From NCBI GenBank assembly GCA_037179515.1, contig JAXCGZ010003820.1, positions 1 through 64,000 of the forward strand: a stretch of DNA of 64,000 nt. The letters run 5' to 3'. Position 1 is the first letter of the stretch; every line of letters begins with the position of its first letter. Source of the stretch: Halocaridina rubra. Lineage: Eukaryota > Arthropoda > Malacostraca > Decapoda > Atyidae. This document shows, piece after piece, positions 1 through 19,120 of this stretch. The position numbers and the translations under genes were made by a program. Below the pieces are notes generated by a model. The model did not search any database. It was given only the letters and a program-made list of their open reading frames with translations, and was not told the origin of the DNA.

Positions 1-87
1 CATACTGGATCATTGTAAGTTTAGAATAAATAGAATCTTTTATTATCCTCCAAGCAGTTCATTGTCATTTGCTTGTTGAGGTGAAAG

Positions 88-245
88 AGCCGCATTAGAT
101 CAGCGGTTAGAGTGCTCGATTCGGGAATTGACAAGCCCGTGTTCGAGTCCACTGTGGGGCGTTAGTAAGGTCATCCAGCATGAATTCCCCAGCTCCAATC
201 TGTCTCTATCCACCCCCATTTGAATGGGGATTAAGAGAGTTACAA
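88..245 (+). repeat. tRNA-derived SINE
   Basis: Pol III-like boxes: A-box region AGCGGTTAGAGTG and B-box GTTCGAGTCCAC. These are followed by the family body (GTAAGGTCATCCAGC, TCCACCCCCATTTGAATGGG). Similar units recur at 31340, 36775 and, inverted, 42596. Confidence 0.65.
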
Positions 246-757
246 TAACGAACATATTTACCATGTAGTAAGACCCATGGCACCATCCGCCCGTAGTGAT
301 ACTACAGCTGAAGTCTTTTTGAACTTAACTAGGAATGTCCAGGACAGTTCGATGTTAAGTCTTCCTTCAGTTGCGGTTCTTTTTCTATTCCTACATCAAC
401 ACACAATATTCTTGGATATTCGTTACACATCTCTTACAATCCCTCTACATCACAAGTCGCAACACTCCCCATCTTATTTTAATTACGTTTTCTTCGTGCA
501 CAGGCCCGATGAGGGCAGATTCATTTATTTTTTTTTTTTGCCTGTCCTGGTGCTACAATAAAAAAAAACAATTACCATTAAATATGAATCTTGTTAAGTG
601 TTTAAAGCACCAATCCAGTTAAATATAACGTTGCTCCTGACGGTTGTTGATCACATTTGTAATGAAGCTGGAATTAAAGATGCCAACCTTCACTATCCCT
701 GTTCATTTACGTAGAATGATCTTGGTGAGTAATTTTATGGAGGTAAAGCGGACTTGG

Positions 758-765
758 ATCTCTCT

Positions 766-852
<87 letters not shown>
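758..852. repeat. (TC)n microsatellite
   Basis: About 95 bp of TC dinucleotide with one imperfection near 785. Produces spurious Ser-Leu and Arg-Glu reading frames. Confidence 0.95.
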
Positions 853-858
<6 letters not shown>

Positions 859-944
859 AATAATATAAAACAATACTTGTGCTCTAATCACCTATATAAC
901 TAGTCCAGCCAAGAAAATACTGATTTATTCTAATCCTGTTAAGA

Positions 945-948
<4 letters not shown>

Positions 949-986
<38 letters not shown>
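949..986. repeat. (TC)n microsatellite
   Basis: Uninterrupted TC array of about 38 bp. Confidence 0.95.
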
Positions 987-990
<4 letters not shown>

Positions 991-1044
991 CCTAGAGTTG
1001 AGTATAGGCTATTTATTCGTATGTGACGTAATCGCGTGTGATAT

Positions 1045-1047
<3 letters not shown>

Positions 1048-1117
<70 letters not shown>
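1048..1117. repeat. (TC)n microsatellite
   Basis: Uninterrupted CT array of about 70 bp; third TC array within 360 bp. Confidence 0.95.
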
Positions 1118-1120
<3 letters not shown>

Positions 1121-1636
1121 CCATATTGTAATCAACCTTATCATGTAGAGACACGAAACTGGCTTGATCCAGGCAGGCATAATGGAGCGGAAAGTAATCT
1201 CGGAATTATCACGATACCGGCGATAAAGGTAATGGATTTATTCTGTTTTTATGGCAGAAAGATGTAAGTTTTCTCATTCTGTTGTATATTCTTGAAGAGA
1301 CTGTACATTAGCTTGGTTTTCCCCAGGTAATATTTATATTTGCATCATTATTATTATTATTCATTCATTCGTAGTCGTAATGTTCTGTTAATTTGGTCAC
1401 GTGGACATTTAAAATAAATTTTACCAGCTTCGGTGAAAAACTCACCGTTCTTTTATTATTAATACAACTAATAATATGTTTGCGAATAATAAGTACACGC
1501 TTGATAATTAAAGTATTCACGATATTGGATAATTTATAATAGAGAAAATGTAGAAATATGAGAAAATTTAAATACATTACATGATTACGTGCAGTTTTAG
1601 GTGAATTTCCAATCTGGTATTACTGACACATCTCTA

Positions 1637-7430
<5,794 letters not shown>

Positions 7431-8304
7431 AAACTGTGATTTATTTTGTATAGTTTATTGAGGGAAAAAAAAATTGTTTTATAATATAAAGATGTGAGAT
7501 TGGTATTAGAGAGGGGCATTGAATGTTCTCTCCTTTTTACATATGTAATGTAGTGAAGAAAAGAAAAAAAATGTTTTTTATTTTTTATTCATTTGTACAC
7601 TGCAGGCTTTGCTGGTAATGCAAAACATGTGCGCATTTAAAGAGTTGCTTTATGGATAATGTAGCTGGTGCTTTGATTATTGTGAAAGACTTTGATCCTG
7701 CATATTATACTTAACTATTTGCAAATACTTTATACTGTGTAATGTGTATGCAAGGTGCACAGCTAGTCAGGTGAGTGACTTTTCCAGTCGATGCATTAAA
7801 CTATAGAATGGAAGAGTCAGCCAAGTAGATATTCAGAATGTATTGCCCCCCTGTGAAATGCCACTCAGAAAATGTCACCATTTATTCTCTATTATTAAAA
7901 TTGATTCTTTATCAGGATGTACACAGACTGTTGACTAATGAAAACTTCAGTTTAAATTAGTAATGTCACAGTTCATTGTCATAGTAAAATGATTGTACTC
8001 CACATCTATTTGCAATTCTGATCTCAGCTGATTATTTGACGTTGGATACCGATTCAAATCTTTCCTAAAGTAAAAAATGCTGGCAGTTTTACAAGTTAGA
8101 TTATTGCATCATTCACAGATGGGAGCGATGAGGCTAGTAATCTTTCTTTTTAGTGAAGTTAATAGAGGAATCCTTTACTAATTAAACCTGACATTAGCTG
8201 GATGTGCATTTTGCATTTTCTCCAATGTGATGTAATTTAAAGCTTTGATTTTTATATTGAAAGTGAAACCAAAGGATTTAGATGAGATTGTCCCATTTAC
8301 GTTA

Positions 8305-8433
<129 letters not shown>

Positions 8434-8979
8434 CCACTTATGCTGGAGTGAGAACAGAGCGTGTCTGTATTGGGTGTTCTTTTGGTCAGCACCATGAAAA
8501 TCTATATTAAAGAGTTTTATGGTGTTTTTATTTTTATCTACTATAAGAAATCGTGTATTTTTTCCTAAGGCCATTTTAGAGAAATCATACTATGCAAAGT
8601 GAGATCTTCAAATTGCTTTGTCTCTTATGTCATGCCTAAATTGTGCACTATTTCATAGTTTGTGTTTTGCCTCATTCTTTTTGTTGGTGTTTGATTTACA
8701 TTCCTTGCTTTAGCGGCATATGGCTGAATGCGTGAAGATATAATTGTCATGCTCTATAATTTCTATAATTTGTGCTGTGTAGGCGAATGCAGTGATGATG
8801 TACTTCGATTCAGTACTTCAACTTTTCTTTCAGCCTGTCCTTTTCCTATTGTGTATCATTCCCTTATTTTTGCACTCTCCTTAACTTTCTACTTTTTCTT
8901 CGTCTTAATGTTTTCTTTGTGCCTGGGCCTGTTACTGCCAGATGTGGTGATAGCAATGCACCAGTATGTTCAGAAACTT

Positions 8980-9235
8980 TTTTTTTTTTAAATGTAACAC
9001 TGGGATGGGCAAAAAAAATTACCCTCATAAAGTCTGGGCACCAAGAAGACATAAAGCAAAGAGAAACAGAGATAGGGAGTGTTATGACTTGTCATATGTG
9101 AATGAATAATAAGGAGATGTATTATGGGTATGGCAGAATATTCAGTAGCTTAGTTGTAGGCTTAGGAAAAGAAACGTAATTGGAGGAAGACTTCAGATCA
9201 TGCTGTCCTTGCCAAAAGACCATTTATAGTATCAC
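8980..9235 (+). repeat. Dispersed repeat, copy 1 of 3
   Basis: Poly(T) start, then ACCCTCATAAAGTCTGGGCACCAAGAAGACATAAA, AGAAACAGAGATAGGGAGTG and TGACTTGTCATATGTGAATG. The same ordered blocks occur at 30795-30945 and 54845-55085, so this is a short interspersed family; class unknown. Confidence 0.7.
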
Positions 9236-10085
9236 AGCAGGCGACTTGTGCCATTGGTCAAGGTACCACGATATATGTTAAAAATAATGCAGACATTCTG
9301 GTATGTGCTTTGTTTGGTTGCTGTATTTCAGGATGTTTTTTCCCTTTGAAAATCAACAGGACTGCAAAATGTAATGTATTTATTTCTTTCATTAAAAAAA
9401 AAATTGTCCTGTTTTCAGATATTACTCTTGAAGCACACCTTGTTGTCATCAAGTATATTATGTGTACTCAAAATTACACCATTATTGTTATTTAAATCAA
9501 TAATATTGATATTTATTTGATTCTTAGAAAATTAAAGGTGGCTACTGTCTTACATTATTATTTTCATTTTTATATATGGCACAAAGTTATTTTAATTTCA
9601 ATAAGAGTGTTTTTTTCTCTCCATCCATATACATAAGCCATAATCCCCATCGTAATGGGGATGATCAAATGTTCACAACACAACTGTCAGCACAAAAGAA
9701 AATCTGTATTTACTTAATTTTTTCCCTCGGTTTTTAATAATTACTGTTAATGGATCTTGTCACACAATGTTTATTGGTACTTTCATGCTAAATTTATTAT
9801 TAAAGTTCCTCTTTCATTACTCTCATGTCATTAAACAGCATCATTTGTAGTCGACAAAATTTAGCTTTTATTTGGTTTTACCACATAAACTGTATATTGT
9901 TTTTGTATTTTATAAAATTTTAGATTTTTAGTTGGGTTTGAAAAATTTTTCTCTAGTGAGTTTCTCAGCACCCCAAGTAGGGAGAAGCCTTTATTTGATT
10001 CTTTTGCTGAATATTAGAAGAGAAGATATTAGATTATATATATTTTATGGCTAAATTATGGAGACATATTGAATTTGAAGTTGCA

Positions 10086-10252
10086 AAGAAATTCTGAGTA
10101 TTTATATTTTGGGCAAAGAAATTCTGAGCATTTATTTTTGGGCAAAGAAATTCTGAGCATTTATTTTTGGGCAAAGAAATTCTGAGCATTTATTTTTGGG
10201 CAAAGAAATTCTGAGCATTTATTTTTGGGCAAAGAAATTCTGAGCATTTATC
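10086..10252. repeat. 29-bp minisatellite, about 6 copies
   Basis: Near-perfect tandem units of GCAAAGAAATTCTGAGCATT followed by TATTTTTGG. The first unit is slightly diverged (GAGTATTTATATTTTGG). Confidence 0.95.
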
Positions 10253-11479
10253 ATTGTACATTGATATATGAGTCATGTAATGATATCCCCTAATGTTGGG
10301 AATATGAGTTAAAGTCTCCAGATATTATGCAAGTTAACAGATTTTGCATGTGATGTTGAGCATTAAGTATGGTCTTAGTAATTTAACATATCACATTTCA
10401 TTCCGCAGCACTATTAGACTAGCAAACATTTGGTGTGTATTCATCCAAAGTGGGCCAACTATATTTCTGTCATTTTAGTTATTCTTGATATTATCACCTC
10501 GCTGTCTTTCCTTTTTATGTCCATACAATGTATAAGCATCGGGAAGCTCTTCACAAAACAACTTGTAGTGAACAGGTATTGTGATATTTATAAAAGGGTT
10601 TATAGGCCAAGTTTATCAGGGGTCCAGATCAGATGTAATCCAAGAAGAAAAAAGGGATGCATGAGGCTTTGTGTAGTAGGGGCTTTATCTAGGGATAAAC
10701 TGTACTGTTGCAAATTTGAATATGATGAGTACAGTACTTAAATTCTGGATTTATATAAAGGCTTGCATACATTTTTTGCAGTCAGTTCTGTATACAAATG
10801 TTTTGAACTGTAAACGGTAAACTAAGTTTTCTTATTTTATTCAGGTCTTAGGAACACAGTATCACATTAATTTGTGTATTACATGGTTAGTGTATGTCCA
10901 AATAAAAAAATAAAAAAAATTCTTGTGCTTAAGATCAATTGTTAAAATGATTCTGTGTAAGTTGACATTGTTCACTTAATTCATATTAGGACTTAGTGAT
11001 TAAAGCCTTGTTTAGCCTTTACCTATACAGACTAATATGTTGATATTTATACCTTAAACCTTGTTTAAAAGTAGTTCATATTACTATCAGTAATTTGTAT
11101 ATGAGATCTTATTTTTATAAATAATGAAATCGTGAAGATACATTAAGCACTCATGGTACAGATTTTTACAAAATGTGAAACTGAAGGAATATTTTAAAAT
11201 GATTTACCATAGACATCAGTATTTTGATACCTTGAGTGTTTAATAATTAATTAGCAAGCCCACACTTATCTTTGTTCCCCCTATTTGTATATGTTTGCTC
11301 TGATAGAGTGAACGTATATCACAGGTCAGTACTTATGAACAATACTTATTAGTTATACAAAGTTTGAAGTGGCTTACAACAAGAATCTTTCCAGATGTTG
11401 GCGTTAAATAGGAATGGTCAAAGATGTATGCATTGCTATTGGCCTATCTATATGAAAGTGCCACAGTCCTTCTTGTATG

Positions 11480-11870
11480 GGGGCTACCCAAGTCAAAGCA
11501 CTCACCTCTTCACCAGAAGATCTTCACCTTTCAAGTTTGTTTCACCCAGTGCTATCACATCTATCTATTTCTCTCACTTGCTTCCAATCTCTTCTCTCGT
11601 GCTCTTACTCGTTCCACAACTGCAGATTCACATACTTGATGACTAGGGTTGTGGTTGTAGTTTTCCTACCAGAACCCGTTGGTGTGAGTAGTATCGGAGG
11701 ATTGTACGAGGAGGGGGACTCCGATTCCCCATGCTCTGCCTTATTTAGTCAACTTTTTGACTCACAGGGGGACATGAAGGCAGTATTCTTGTCTCGTCTC
11801 AGGAGAAAGACAGAAGAAAAGTCAGATGATACGCACTTCTCACTTGGTTAGAACCCACCCATAGTGTTTA
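11480..11870 (-). mobile_element. RTE-like LINE 5' fragment (decayed)
   Basis: The minus strand encodes IDVIALGETNLKGEDLLVKR, matching VLALCETKMKGKGEVAFG of the longer LINE at 20418-23750 (start of the APE endonuclease). A 5'UTR-like stretch (ACGAGGAGGGGGACTCC) parallels 23650-23700. Confidence 0.6.
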
Positions 11871-12229
11871 TACATAATACCCATTACCTTCCAAACAATT
11901 TCCATATTTTATTTACTCACAGCTATCCTGCAGACTTGTAGCACAGTGCAATACCACTGTCTTTGGTGACTGATAAGATCAAGACTGACTTCAGAGTAAG
12001 TTGCATAACCAGTCTAGTTATTGGTAAAAGTTGTGTCTCAAAGAATTCCTTTCGTATAAACAGGCCTCTTATCGTATGCACATCTTTGATCTGCTCCGTT
12101 GTTTACGGGCATAGCAATTCAGTTTATTAGAACACATGATATTGGTAATAATGGGCAGAAAAGAAGTGAATACCATATTAATTTGTAAGGCTGTAAGACT
12201 GTATCCTGTGAGGCACCTTGTATTCTGCT

Positions 12230-12433
12230 GGGCTAAGTGCCAAAACTTCAAAAAGCCAGAAAATTCATTTAAAGCTTAGCAGCTTTAAAGTCTTGATATC
12301 TCGGAAGCTGCTCATGTTAGTTTGATTGTTTTTAAGTGTAGTTTAAAATGAGAGGCTACCGAGATATCTATGCTTTAAGGTTACGAAACCTTAACCATGT
12401 TTTCTGGCATTTGGTAGTTTTGGCACTTAGCCC
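12230..12433. mobile_element. 204-bp foldback MITE with perfect 18-bp TIRs
   Basis: The left end GGGCTAAGTGCCAAAACT is the exact reverse complement of the right end (12416-12433). Internal inverted pairs CCAGAAAA/TTTTCTGG and GATATCTCGG/CCGAGATATC extend the hairpin. No coding capacity; no transposase recognised for it here. Confidence 0.8.
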
Positions 12434-13899
12434 ATTATTAGTATCAGGCACCTCATTTATAAGTTGTGATCAATCACCTGTTTCATTCTGAAACTTGTAT
12501 ACTGTATACTGTAGCCTATGTAAATAGTTCTAATGCTCCACCTCTAGGTATGCTATAAGAAGTATTTTATTTTTATTACCTTACTGGTACTTCACAGTTG
12601 CCAAAGATTTGAATAACTATCACTGGTAGTACATGTGTGTCATTTTAAAAACTTAGTAAGATACCAGTATTTATTGGGCTTTCATAAGACGGTAGGTAGC
12701 TACTTTTAATACGGATTAAGATGATTTGAAACAATTATTTTTGTTTAATTAGAATGTATTGATTTTACTTTATGGACGAGGTTGTATGTGCTGTATTAGT
12801 TATTCTAGCCACATTCAGTATCACTTAGTGGCACGATAACACTTGCATGCCTTGCACATGCTTCCCAGACATTACGTTGAAAGAAGATACTTTATTTTAA
12901 ATAAATGAAAACGAATGGGAAGTAAAGTTACTCTAGGGTTGCTCAAAAGTTTTTAAGACACTCCTACCATCAATAAGCAGTGCGAGTGCAAACCTGATCT
13001 ATTTTCATAATTTAGAAACCCACCATACAATTGAACAGAAATACTAGACAACAGGACGTCATCATGTCTTACTGACACATGATATAGAAATATGAACATG
13101 TGAGAGACATTTTGCAGTATGTATGTTTTAATGTATGTGGTTTAAGCATTCACGTATTTTAAGAGAGGTATCGTGAAAATACTGTATATCGCTATTACTT
13201 TGTACATCACCATGCTTACCATCTGATCCTTAGGGTTGAAAGAGATAGATATCAGGGCACTAGCATTCCTTCCTTCACTGCTTTTTTTCCTTACCAAAAG
13301 AGCAGCTGATATGAAGATGAGAGAATGGGTAGTGTATTGAAGCCCATGTTGCCTCATTTTTTAATGAGTCAGTGGCCACATTGCTAAATAATAGGATATG
13401 GGATCTCACATGATTAAAATAAGATTAAAGATTTATATTGCTTGTGTTTGCCATATCCGTCATTGATATAGATATTAATCAGAATAATTAAATTAACGTG
13501 TCTCTGAGAGTAACCAGTTGATGTGTCATTTGAGCTCTGAACGGAGTTCAGAGTGTATATGCTTATAACATTAACAGTTTGCCTTGAATGTTAAAAAAAA
13601 AAGTAATATACTGAACTCTGCTTTATTTCAGTTTTGACCATAAGAAGGAGTGACTCTTTTCTCGTGGCTTGTCTTTAAAAAAAGAAATTAAATTCTCTTA
13701 ACCCTTTACCTTTGTACAGAAATGTGTTGGAGGTGCCTAATACTCGGCCTCATATATATGTGGCAGAGTTGCTTTGCTATGAATGTTAAGTGTGTGTGTA
13801 TTTTTAAGAGTTAATGATATGTTACTTCCTAACAAATTTCATCACAAATCAGGAGGCAATTTATGTTTGAATAAATATGGAACGAGACATATTCCTTAT

Positions 13900-13943
<44 letters not shown>

Positions 13944-14022
13944 AAGAGCCTGATATCTTTCTCTTCTATGTCGAGGAGATTCATAGAATTCTAAAAAAAA
14001 AAAAAAAAAAAATGAATAACTA
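12434..14022. other. Intergenic, no gene seen
   Basis: AT-rich sequence. Poly(T) at 13903-13942 and poly(A) at 13994-14012 flank a short segment just before a MITE. Nothing else is recognised. Confidence 0.5.
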
Positions 14023-14336
14023 CAGAAGCTGCCCTACTTACGAACAACCGAGTATCGAACATTTACAGACACGAACAAAAACCTACCCATTGTGTACCCA
14101 TGTATTAATGTATGTATTGTACTGTATAATTACTTTTTTATTACTGTATTAAAATTCATTAATACTGTACATTTTATGTTTTCTATGTTAGTCAAGTGTC
14201 TTTAGCCTAAATACTGTACAGTATTGCATATCTATGAATTGTACAGTACTTTATTTGCCTAAATACAACTTACGAACAATTCTACTTATGAACAGACTTC
14301 TGGAATCTATCTGGTTTGTAAGTTGGGGAGTGTCTG
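14023..14336. mobile_element. Tigger-like MITE, TA flanked
   Basis: Ends CAGAAGCTGCCCTACTTACG and, inverted, CAGACACTCCCCAACTTACA, with TA on both sides (14021-14022, 14337-14338). Internal copies of the ACTTACGAAC motif. No transposase. Confidence 0.7.
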
Positions 14337-16469
14337 TATTTAGTTATTATTATGAACTCACAAATGGTTATTGATCCACAGTAGTCTGAGGATGTGTAAA
14401 GCACTAGAAAGTGCATTATGGTTTATTGTATCGGACATAAACCTCAGGATTAGATTTATATGAAAGATTCTTGCACATTATTCCCGTAAATAAAGAGATA
14501 TGTAGTGCAAGAGTGATAGAATTATGTGAGAAAGTATTTAAATTTAGTCTTATGTCTTTGTTCCTATGTTGTATATTATATCATAAAAGTGTGTAGAGGA
14601 GTTAACCAGTGATATATCAGTTCAGGTTGTCTTTATTTGTATAAAAGGCTGGAAAATAATAATTCAGGTTTTGTAAATGATAATGACAGCCTGACCATCA
14701 ATTACTATGAGTAGTCAAAAGTTATGTTGCATATGTAGATGCTTTATTTTTTTTTCTGAGTTCTTTAGCATTTTCATTGTTTTTTTATGGTTCCTTTGTG
14801 TTGAATGGATTACTTTAGAGAAACAGAAATAAATCCTTTGAACTGTGTTATCACACTGAACTTAACTTTTTTTGAAAGTAGAAAATTATTTTCCTAAATT
14901 AGCCGATTCACGTCATTGTAATTAACTAAACTTCTCCTTATATGTGCATGATTTTTCCCTCTCATCCTTCCTTTTCCTATGTGATATATGTAAGTCAGAA
15001 CTAGAGACCAATGTCAACCTCTTCAATATAGCATTTGATATAGTGCCAAATGAACGTAGCCCTCATTTTCCTCCATCAAGTGCCACATAGATGCAATTAA
15101 TATTTTATTACTCGCCCTCATTGCTACTTCCAAGGTGAATATATAGCTGTAGTTGTGCATTTTGTTAAGTTATACTGTAGTTTGCCCAAGAATATGGCTT
15201 TGGCTAAGTAATATAAGGAGTCAGACTGTTGAAAAGTTGCATTTATTAAGAATTGTAATTGGTTTCCTGAAGCCTCGTTATATTAAGCAACTAACATCGT
15301 GAAATGTAGCATTTGTGTTGTAATTTATTCTTTCAAGTTAACTTATCTTAGCATGTGTGCAGTTGGTTTTTTGTTTGCGTTTTACAATGTGATACTTTTT
15401 GTTAGCTTTAAGAGATATCTATGTCATGAATCTACAGCTGGTAAGATATGAATTGGAATCTATACTCAGAATCAATGACTAAAAAGCTTTAGTTTTTTTA
15501 AATATTTATTGTTATCATTGTAAGCATCAAGTATGGCTTTGAAGCTTAATTCATGGATTTTGCATATAAACGCTTCATACTGTATTAACAATCATTGTAC
15601 TCTTTGTTGATGTCATTTTAATTACTACCGTTTTACATCATGAACTTTTTTTTATTATTATTAATTCACAAGGATCACGTGTTAGACATACTGCATTATC
15701 ATATTTTAGAAGTTTCTTGTACTTCTATAATAAAAACAATATGCTTTATCAGTTTATTCATAGCTTGGCCTTTGAGCGTGATTTGTCAGTCTCCACTCCA
15801 GACATGTAATGAGAAGGTATATTTTTACAATTTACGGAAAAGCCTCATCATTAATATAAATGTAACAAGAGTGTAGTGTCAAGGTATGCCTTGCTAAATG
15901 CCATCAATACTTTTAAGAAATTTGTTTGCAAGTATAAACCACATTAATAGTTCTATTGAACCTTTGTAACATCTGGGAAATATTCTGAGTATAAAAAAAA
16001 GCCTTAAAATCAGGATTGTTGTTATTTAAATTGATTTAAATCCGAGTAAAAACTTACTTAAATCAATTAAATAAATTTTTTTTTTACAGGATAAGGTAAT
16101 ATGGTTAATGCCATTTAATTAAATATACATCTAAATTTATTTCAGCTGAAATTGATATAATTCTACTTGGTTATGCTTTAGCTCTTATATGCTGGTATTT
16201 GATTATTTACCCCTGAGGGAGGGAGTTAAGAATACTTCCTCTATGTTCCTCTCCATGTTGTAAACGTCGACCAAATGAGGCGGAGCGAGGAAACTGGGAA
16301 TCCCATCCTCTGTATTCACTTACCGCAAAATGTCTGGGTATAGTATTTTGCTTTGACTCAGCCACCCCTCATGTAAGGGGTATATGGCTGGTGTATAAAG
16401 AGACTTGATTAGTAGCCAAGTAGGTTAACATTTCGAATTTACTTGGAAGAACAGTTTCAGGTTATTTCA
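14337..16469. other. Intergenic, no gene seen
   Basis: AT-rich DNA with only short chance open frames. Near 16240-16380 there is a GC-richer block (GAGGCGGAGCGAGGAAACTG) that may be a repeat remnant. Confidence 0.45.
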
Positions 16470-17065
16470 TTTTTATATCAGAGACGGAAACTAAATGTGT
16501 TTGAGATGAAATACCTGTGGAGTATGATTGGTGTATCTCAGTTGGATAGGTTTAGGAATGAAGTGGTGAGAGCAAGAATGGGTGTGAGGAGAGAATTGGC
16601 AGCCAGAGTAGATATGAATGTTCTGAGATGGTTTTGCCATGTGGAGAGGATGGATGATGAAAGACTGCTGAAAAAGGTGATGAATGCGAGAGTTGATGGA
16701 AGTAATGCTAGAGGGAGGCCTAGGTTTGGGTGGATGGATGGAATAAGGAGAGCCCTGAATGATAGGAGGATGGATGGGAGGGAAGCAAGTGAGCGTGCTA
16801 GGAATAGGAATGAGTGGCGAGCGATTGTGACACGGGGCTGCATCGTACAGAGGTAGCCCTGTGGTAGGGGAGTTGGCATTTTGAAATGACACAGGTTGTG
16901 GAAGAGCTGGGAGGATGGGCTGTGGCACTCCAGCAGTGCCATCTGAACGGTCGCTAGCTCCCTCGTCATTGCCTATAGAGCAAAGTAATCCCCTTAGTGT
17001 TTCTTTTTTTTTTATGTCGGCTACCCCCTAAATTGGGGGAGACAGCCAAGGTAAATGGATATCAG
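16470..17065 (+). mobile_element. RTE-like LINE, 5'-truncated 3' copy
   Basis: One frame encodes RRKLNVFEMKYLWSMIGVSQ, then RRELAARVDMNVLRWFCHVE and RGRPRFGWMDGIRRALNDRR. It is nearly identical to the C-terminal region of the element at 20418-23750, in opposite orientation. The 3' noncoding end (TGTCGGCTACCCCCTAAATT, GACAGCCAAGGTAAATGGAT) is also shared. Typical 5' truncation. Confidence 0.9.
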
Positions 17066-17459
17066 TTAATTAAAGTAGTAAAAGTACTAACATAAGACCA
17101 AGATAGAGATATTTTGAGTAAAAACTAATAATATATTTGACATCTTCCCAATTTCTAGCAAATGTAATAGATCAACAGTATCAAGGTAAGAGTCTGGCTC
17201 CCCAGCAGCGACACACTGTGAGTACCATCCATATTACCTTCCAACTTTCATGTCATTCCAAGGAAGAAATGCACCATTCAGATTTTTATTTTGGCAGAAA
17301 TGTTGTAGAATCCCTCTTTCTTTGCATGGTGGAAGTATTTTGCAAATGATTTAAAAGAAAATGTAACGGATACTCCTAAGCAGTTATTTACGGCACTTGC
17401 ATCATTCGCAAAAGTTGAGAGGATATTTTTCATATGGTTCTGTATATTTTAAGATCAAG

Positions 17460-17800
17460 AATCAATTAGATCAGGAAAAGGCATCAAAGCTAGTGACTGT
17501 TTTTAGGCATCTTAACCAAGTATGTTCTGAAATTTGCATTTTTTCCAAAAGCTGAGAACTGAGAAGTACAAGTTTACTTCTGTTCTATGCATTTAAAGGT
17601 CAGGAAAAAGCATCAAAACTGGAGACTCGGAATAAGCATTTCTGCTGAGCACATTTTTAAAATTAGTTGCTTCTGTTTTTGAAGGATGAAAAATTTTAGA
17701 ATTATTATATTTTAACAATTACTTTTTTTTCCAAAAGGGGGTCATAGCTAGAGACCGTCATAAGCTTTTCATCTAAGCATACTTTCATTATTAGTTTTTT
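17460..17800. repeat. Degenerate tandem repeat, 3 units of ~130-150 bp
   Basis: Blocks CAGGAAAAGGCATCAAAGCTAG, CAGGAAAAAGCATCAAAACTGG and AAAGGGGGTCATAGCTAGAGAC recur, each followed by a GCAT...CTAAGCA-type segment. No coding sense recognised. Confidence 0.5.
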
Positions 17801-17933
17801 CTTTTTCTTTTTTCTTTGAAGATGAAAACTTACAATAAGTACATGTTTACTTATTTTGTACTGTCCGATGTTGTAACAATATTTTTGTTAAATTTTTTTG
17901 AGAATTAACAATTGCTTGTTTCTTACATAAATA

Positions 17934-18259
17934 CAGTTGTCCTTCATCTTAGGCTTTTAATGGGTTGTACCATTTCCCATTTAAGTAAAAAATCGCATAT
18001 AGTTCAAATCCTTATTTAACTGTGTGTATATTTTTATAGTTTTTTACAATCTCCTGTATACTCTAAATTATGCCTAGATTACTGCTGTGTACTTGAACTT
18101 TGCCAAATACAATTTAAATATATGTAATACAATACTATAATTACTATAATGTATTTTTAGTTGGAAATTTGTGGTTTTTATTTTATTTTTTTATATATTT
18201 TCTAACCATGTATGCTCAAAACTGCAATGATTAAAGCCATTTAAGATGAGGGACAGTTG
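17934..18259. mobile_element. TA-flanked MITE with ~17-bp TIR
   Basis: The left end CAGTTGTCCTTCATCTTA pairs with the inverted right end CAACTGTCCCTCATCTTA. TA flanks at 17932-17933 and 18260-18261. About 326 bp, noncoding. Confidence 0.75.
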
Positions 18260-18689
18260 TACATGCCATTAGAACAGTTGTAGTTAGTAGCTGTTATCTT
18301 GCTCACCTTTGTGGGGGAGCATTGTGGTTGGTTGAGTAAAAAAATTAGTGTGTTGATTTAGATAAAATATCCGATTTAAATTAATAAGAAATTGATTTTT
18401 TATTAAAAAAATTATTTTTACCAACCATGGTTCTTGTTAATTCCAAAAATATTAATGGAAAGGGATTCTTGTGGAAATATTTTCAACATTCATTTATGAG
18501 TTTGTGACTGGAATATCCTATCTATCAAGGCAGACGCATGAGATCTGAAAACAAGAAATTGAAGAAGTCTGAGAAACGAAGAAGAGCAATGCAAAACTAG
18601 CACATCAGCAGAAGAATGAAGATGGTCCCTTGAGAAAGTCCTGAATAAAGATAAATCCAAGCAAAAGAACAGAATCCTATGGAATTCAG

Positions 18690-19120
18690 TTGTTATAGGT
18701 GTTGTTGTTCCTTGAACGGCCGGCCTAGCAGAACAGCCCCAAGTTGCTTAGTAAGATCACTGCTGATCTTGGGCTTTAACCCCAGAACTCTCAGGGAGTG
18801 TGCTAAGTGTTGGTGGCATATGTGGTTGTGTGCGCTGCAGTTTTGAAAAGTGTTGCCTGGGCGTTTATTAATTGGGTAGAAGGAACCTTTGAATAATGTC
18901 TTCCAGAGAGCCTTTTCTTGGTGAAGAAGAACTTGCGTTAACGTGCGTGTTGTATTGAGAGACAAGGTAATTGTCCAGGTAACCAAAGTATCTCCCAGAT
19001 TCTCGTCCCATGAAGGGTAGGGGCCGGATGTGGCATTTTACCCACTTTTGCTGTTCCTCTTTTGAGCTGCAGCTCTGGAGGGTGGACCTGATACAAATAC
19101 TTTGCCATTCCAGTTCCAAT
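18690..19120 (-). mobile_element. LINE fragment, second family (3' end)
   Basis: The minus strand encodes SAHNHICHQHLAHSLRVLGL and KPKISSDLTKQLGAVLLGRP, ending in RPFKEQQ. This matches the C-terminal tail of the fragments at 37440-38880 and 38860-39560. Several frames, decayed. Confidence 0.65.

Larger units (their letters stand above)
1..1600. other. Region upstream of HIF1AN: SINE and microsatellites
   Basis: Contains a tRNA-like SINE (about 88-245) and three (TC)n arrays (758-852, 949-986, 1048-1117). No coding exon is recognised. A HIF1AN promoter or 5'UTR exon may be present but shows no clear motif. Confidence 0.5.

Noticed and set aside
703..1154. Arg-Glu and Ser-Leu repeat open frames
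   Set aside because: Translation of (TC)n microsatellites with no other coding signal.
10430..10741. 103-codon open frame as a small membrane protein gene
   Set aside because: Begins at GTG, lies in AT-rich intergenic DNA, has no recognisable motif or splice context.
16491..16969. Long minus-strand open frames
   Set aside because: Antisense shadows of the plus-strand LINE coding sequence, which shows clear family motifs.
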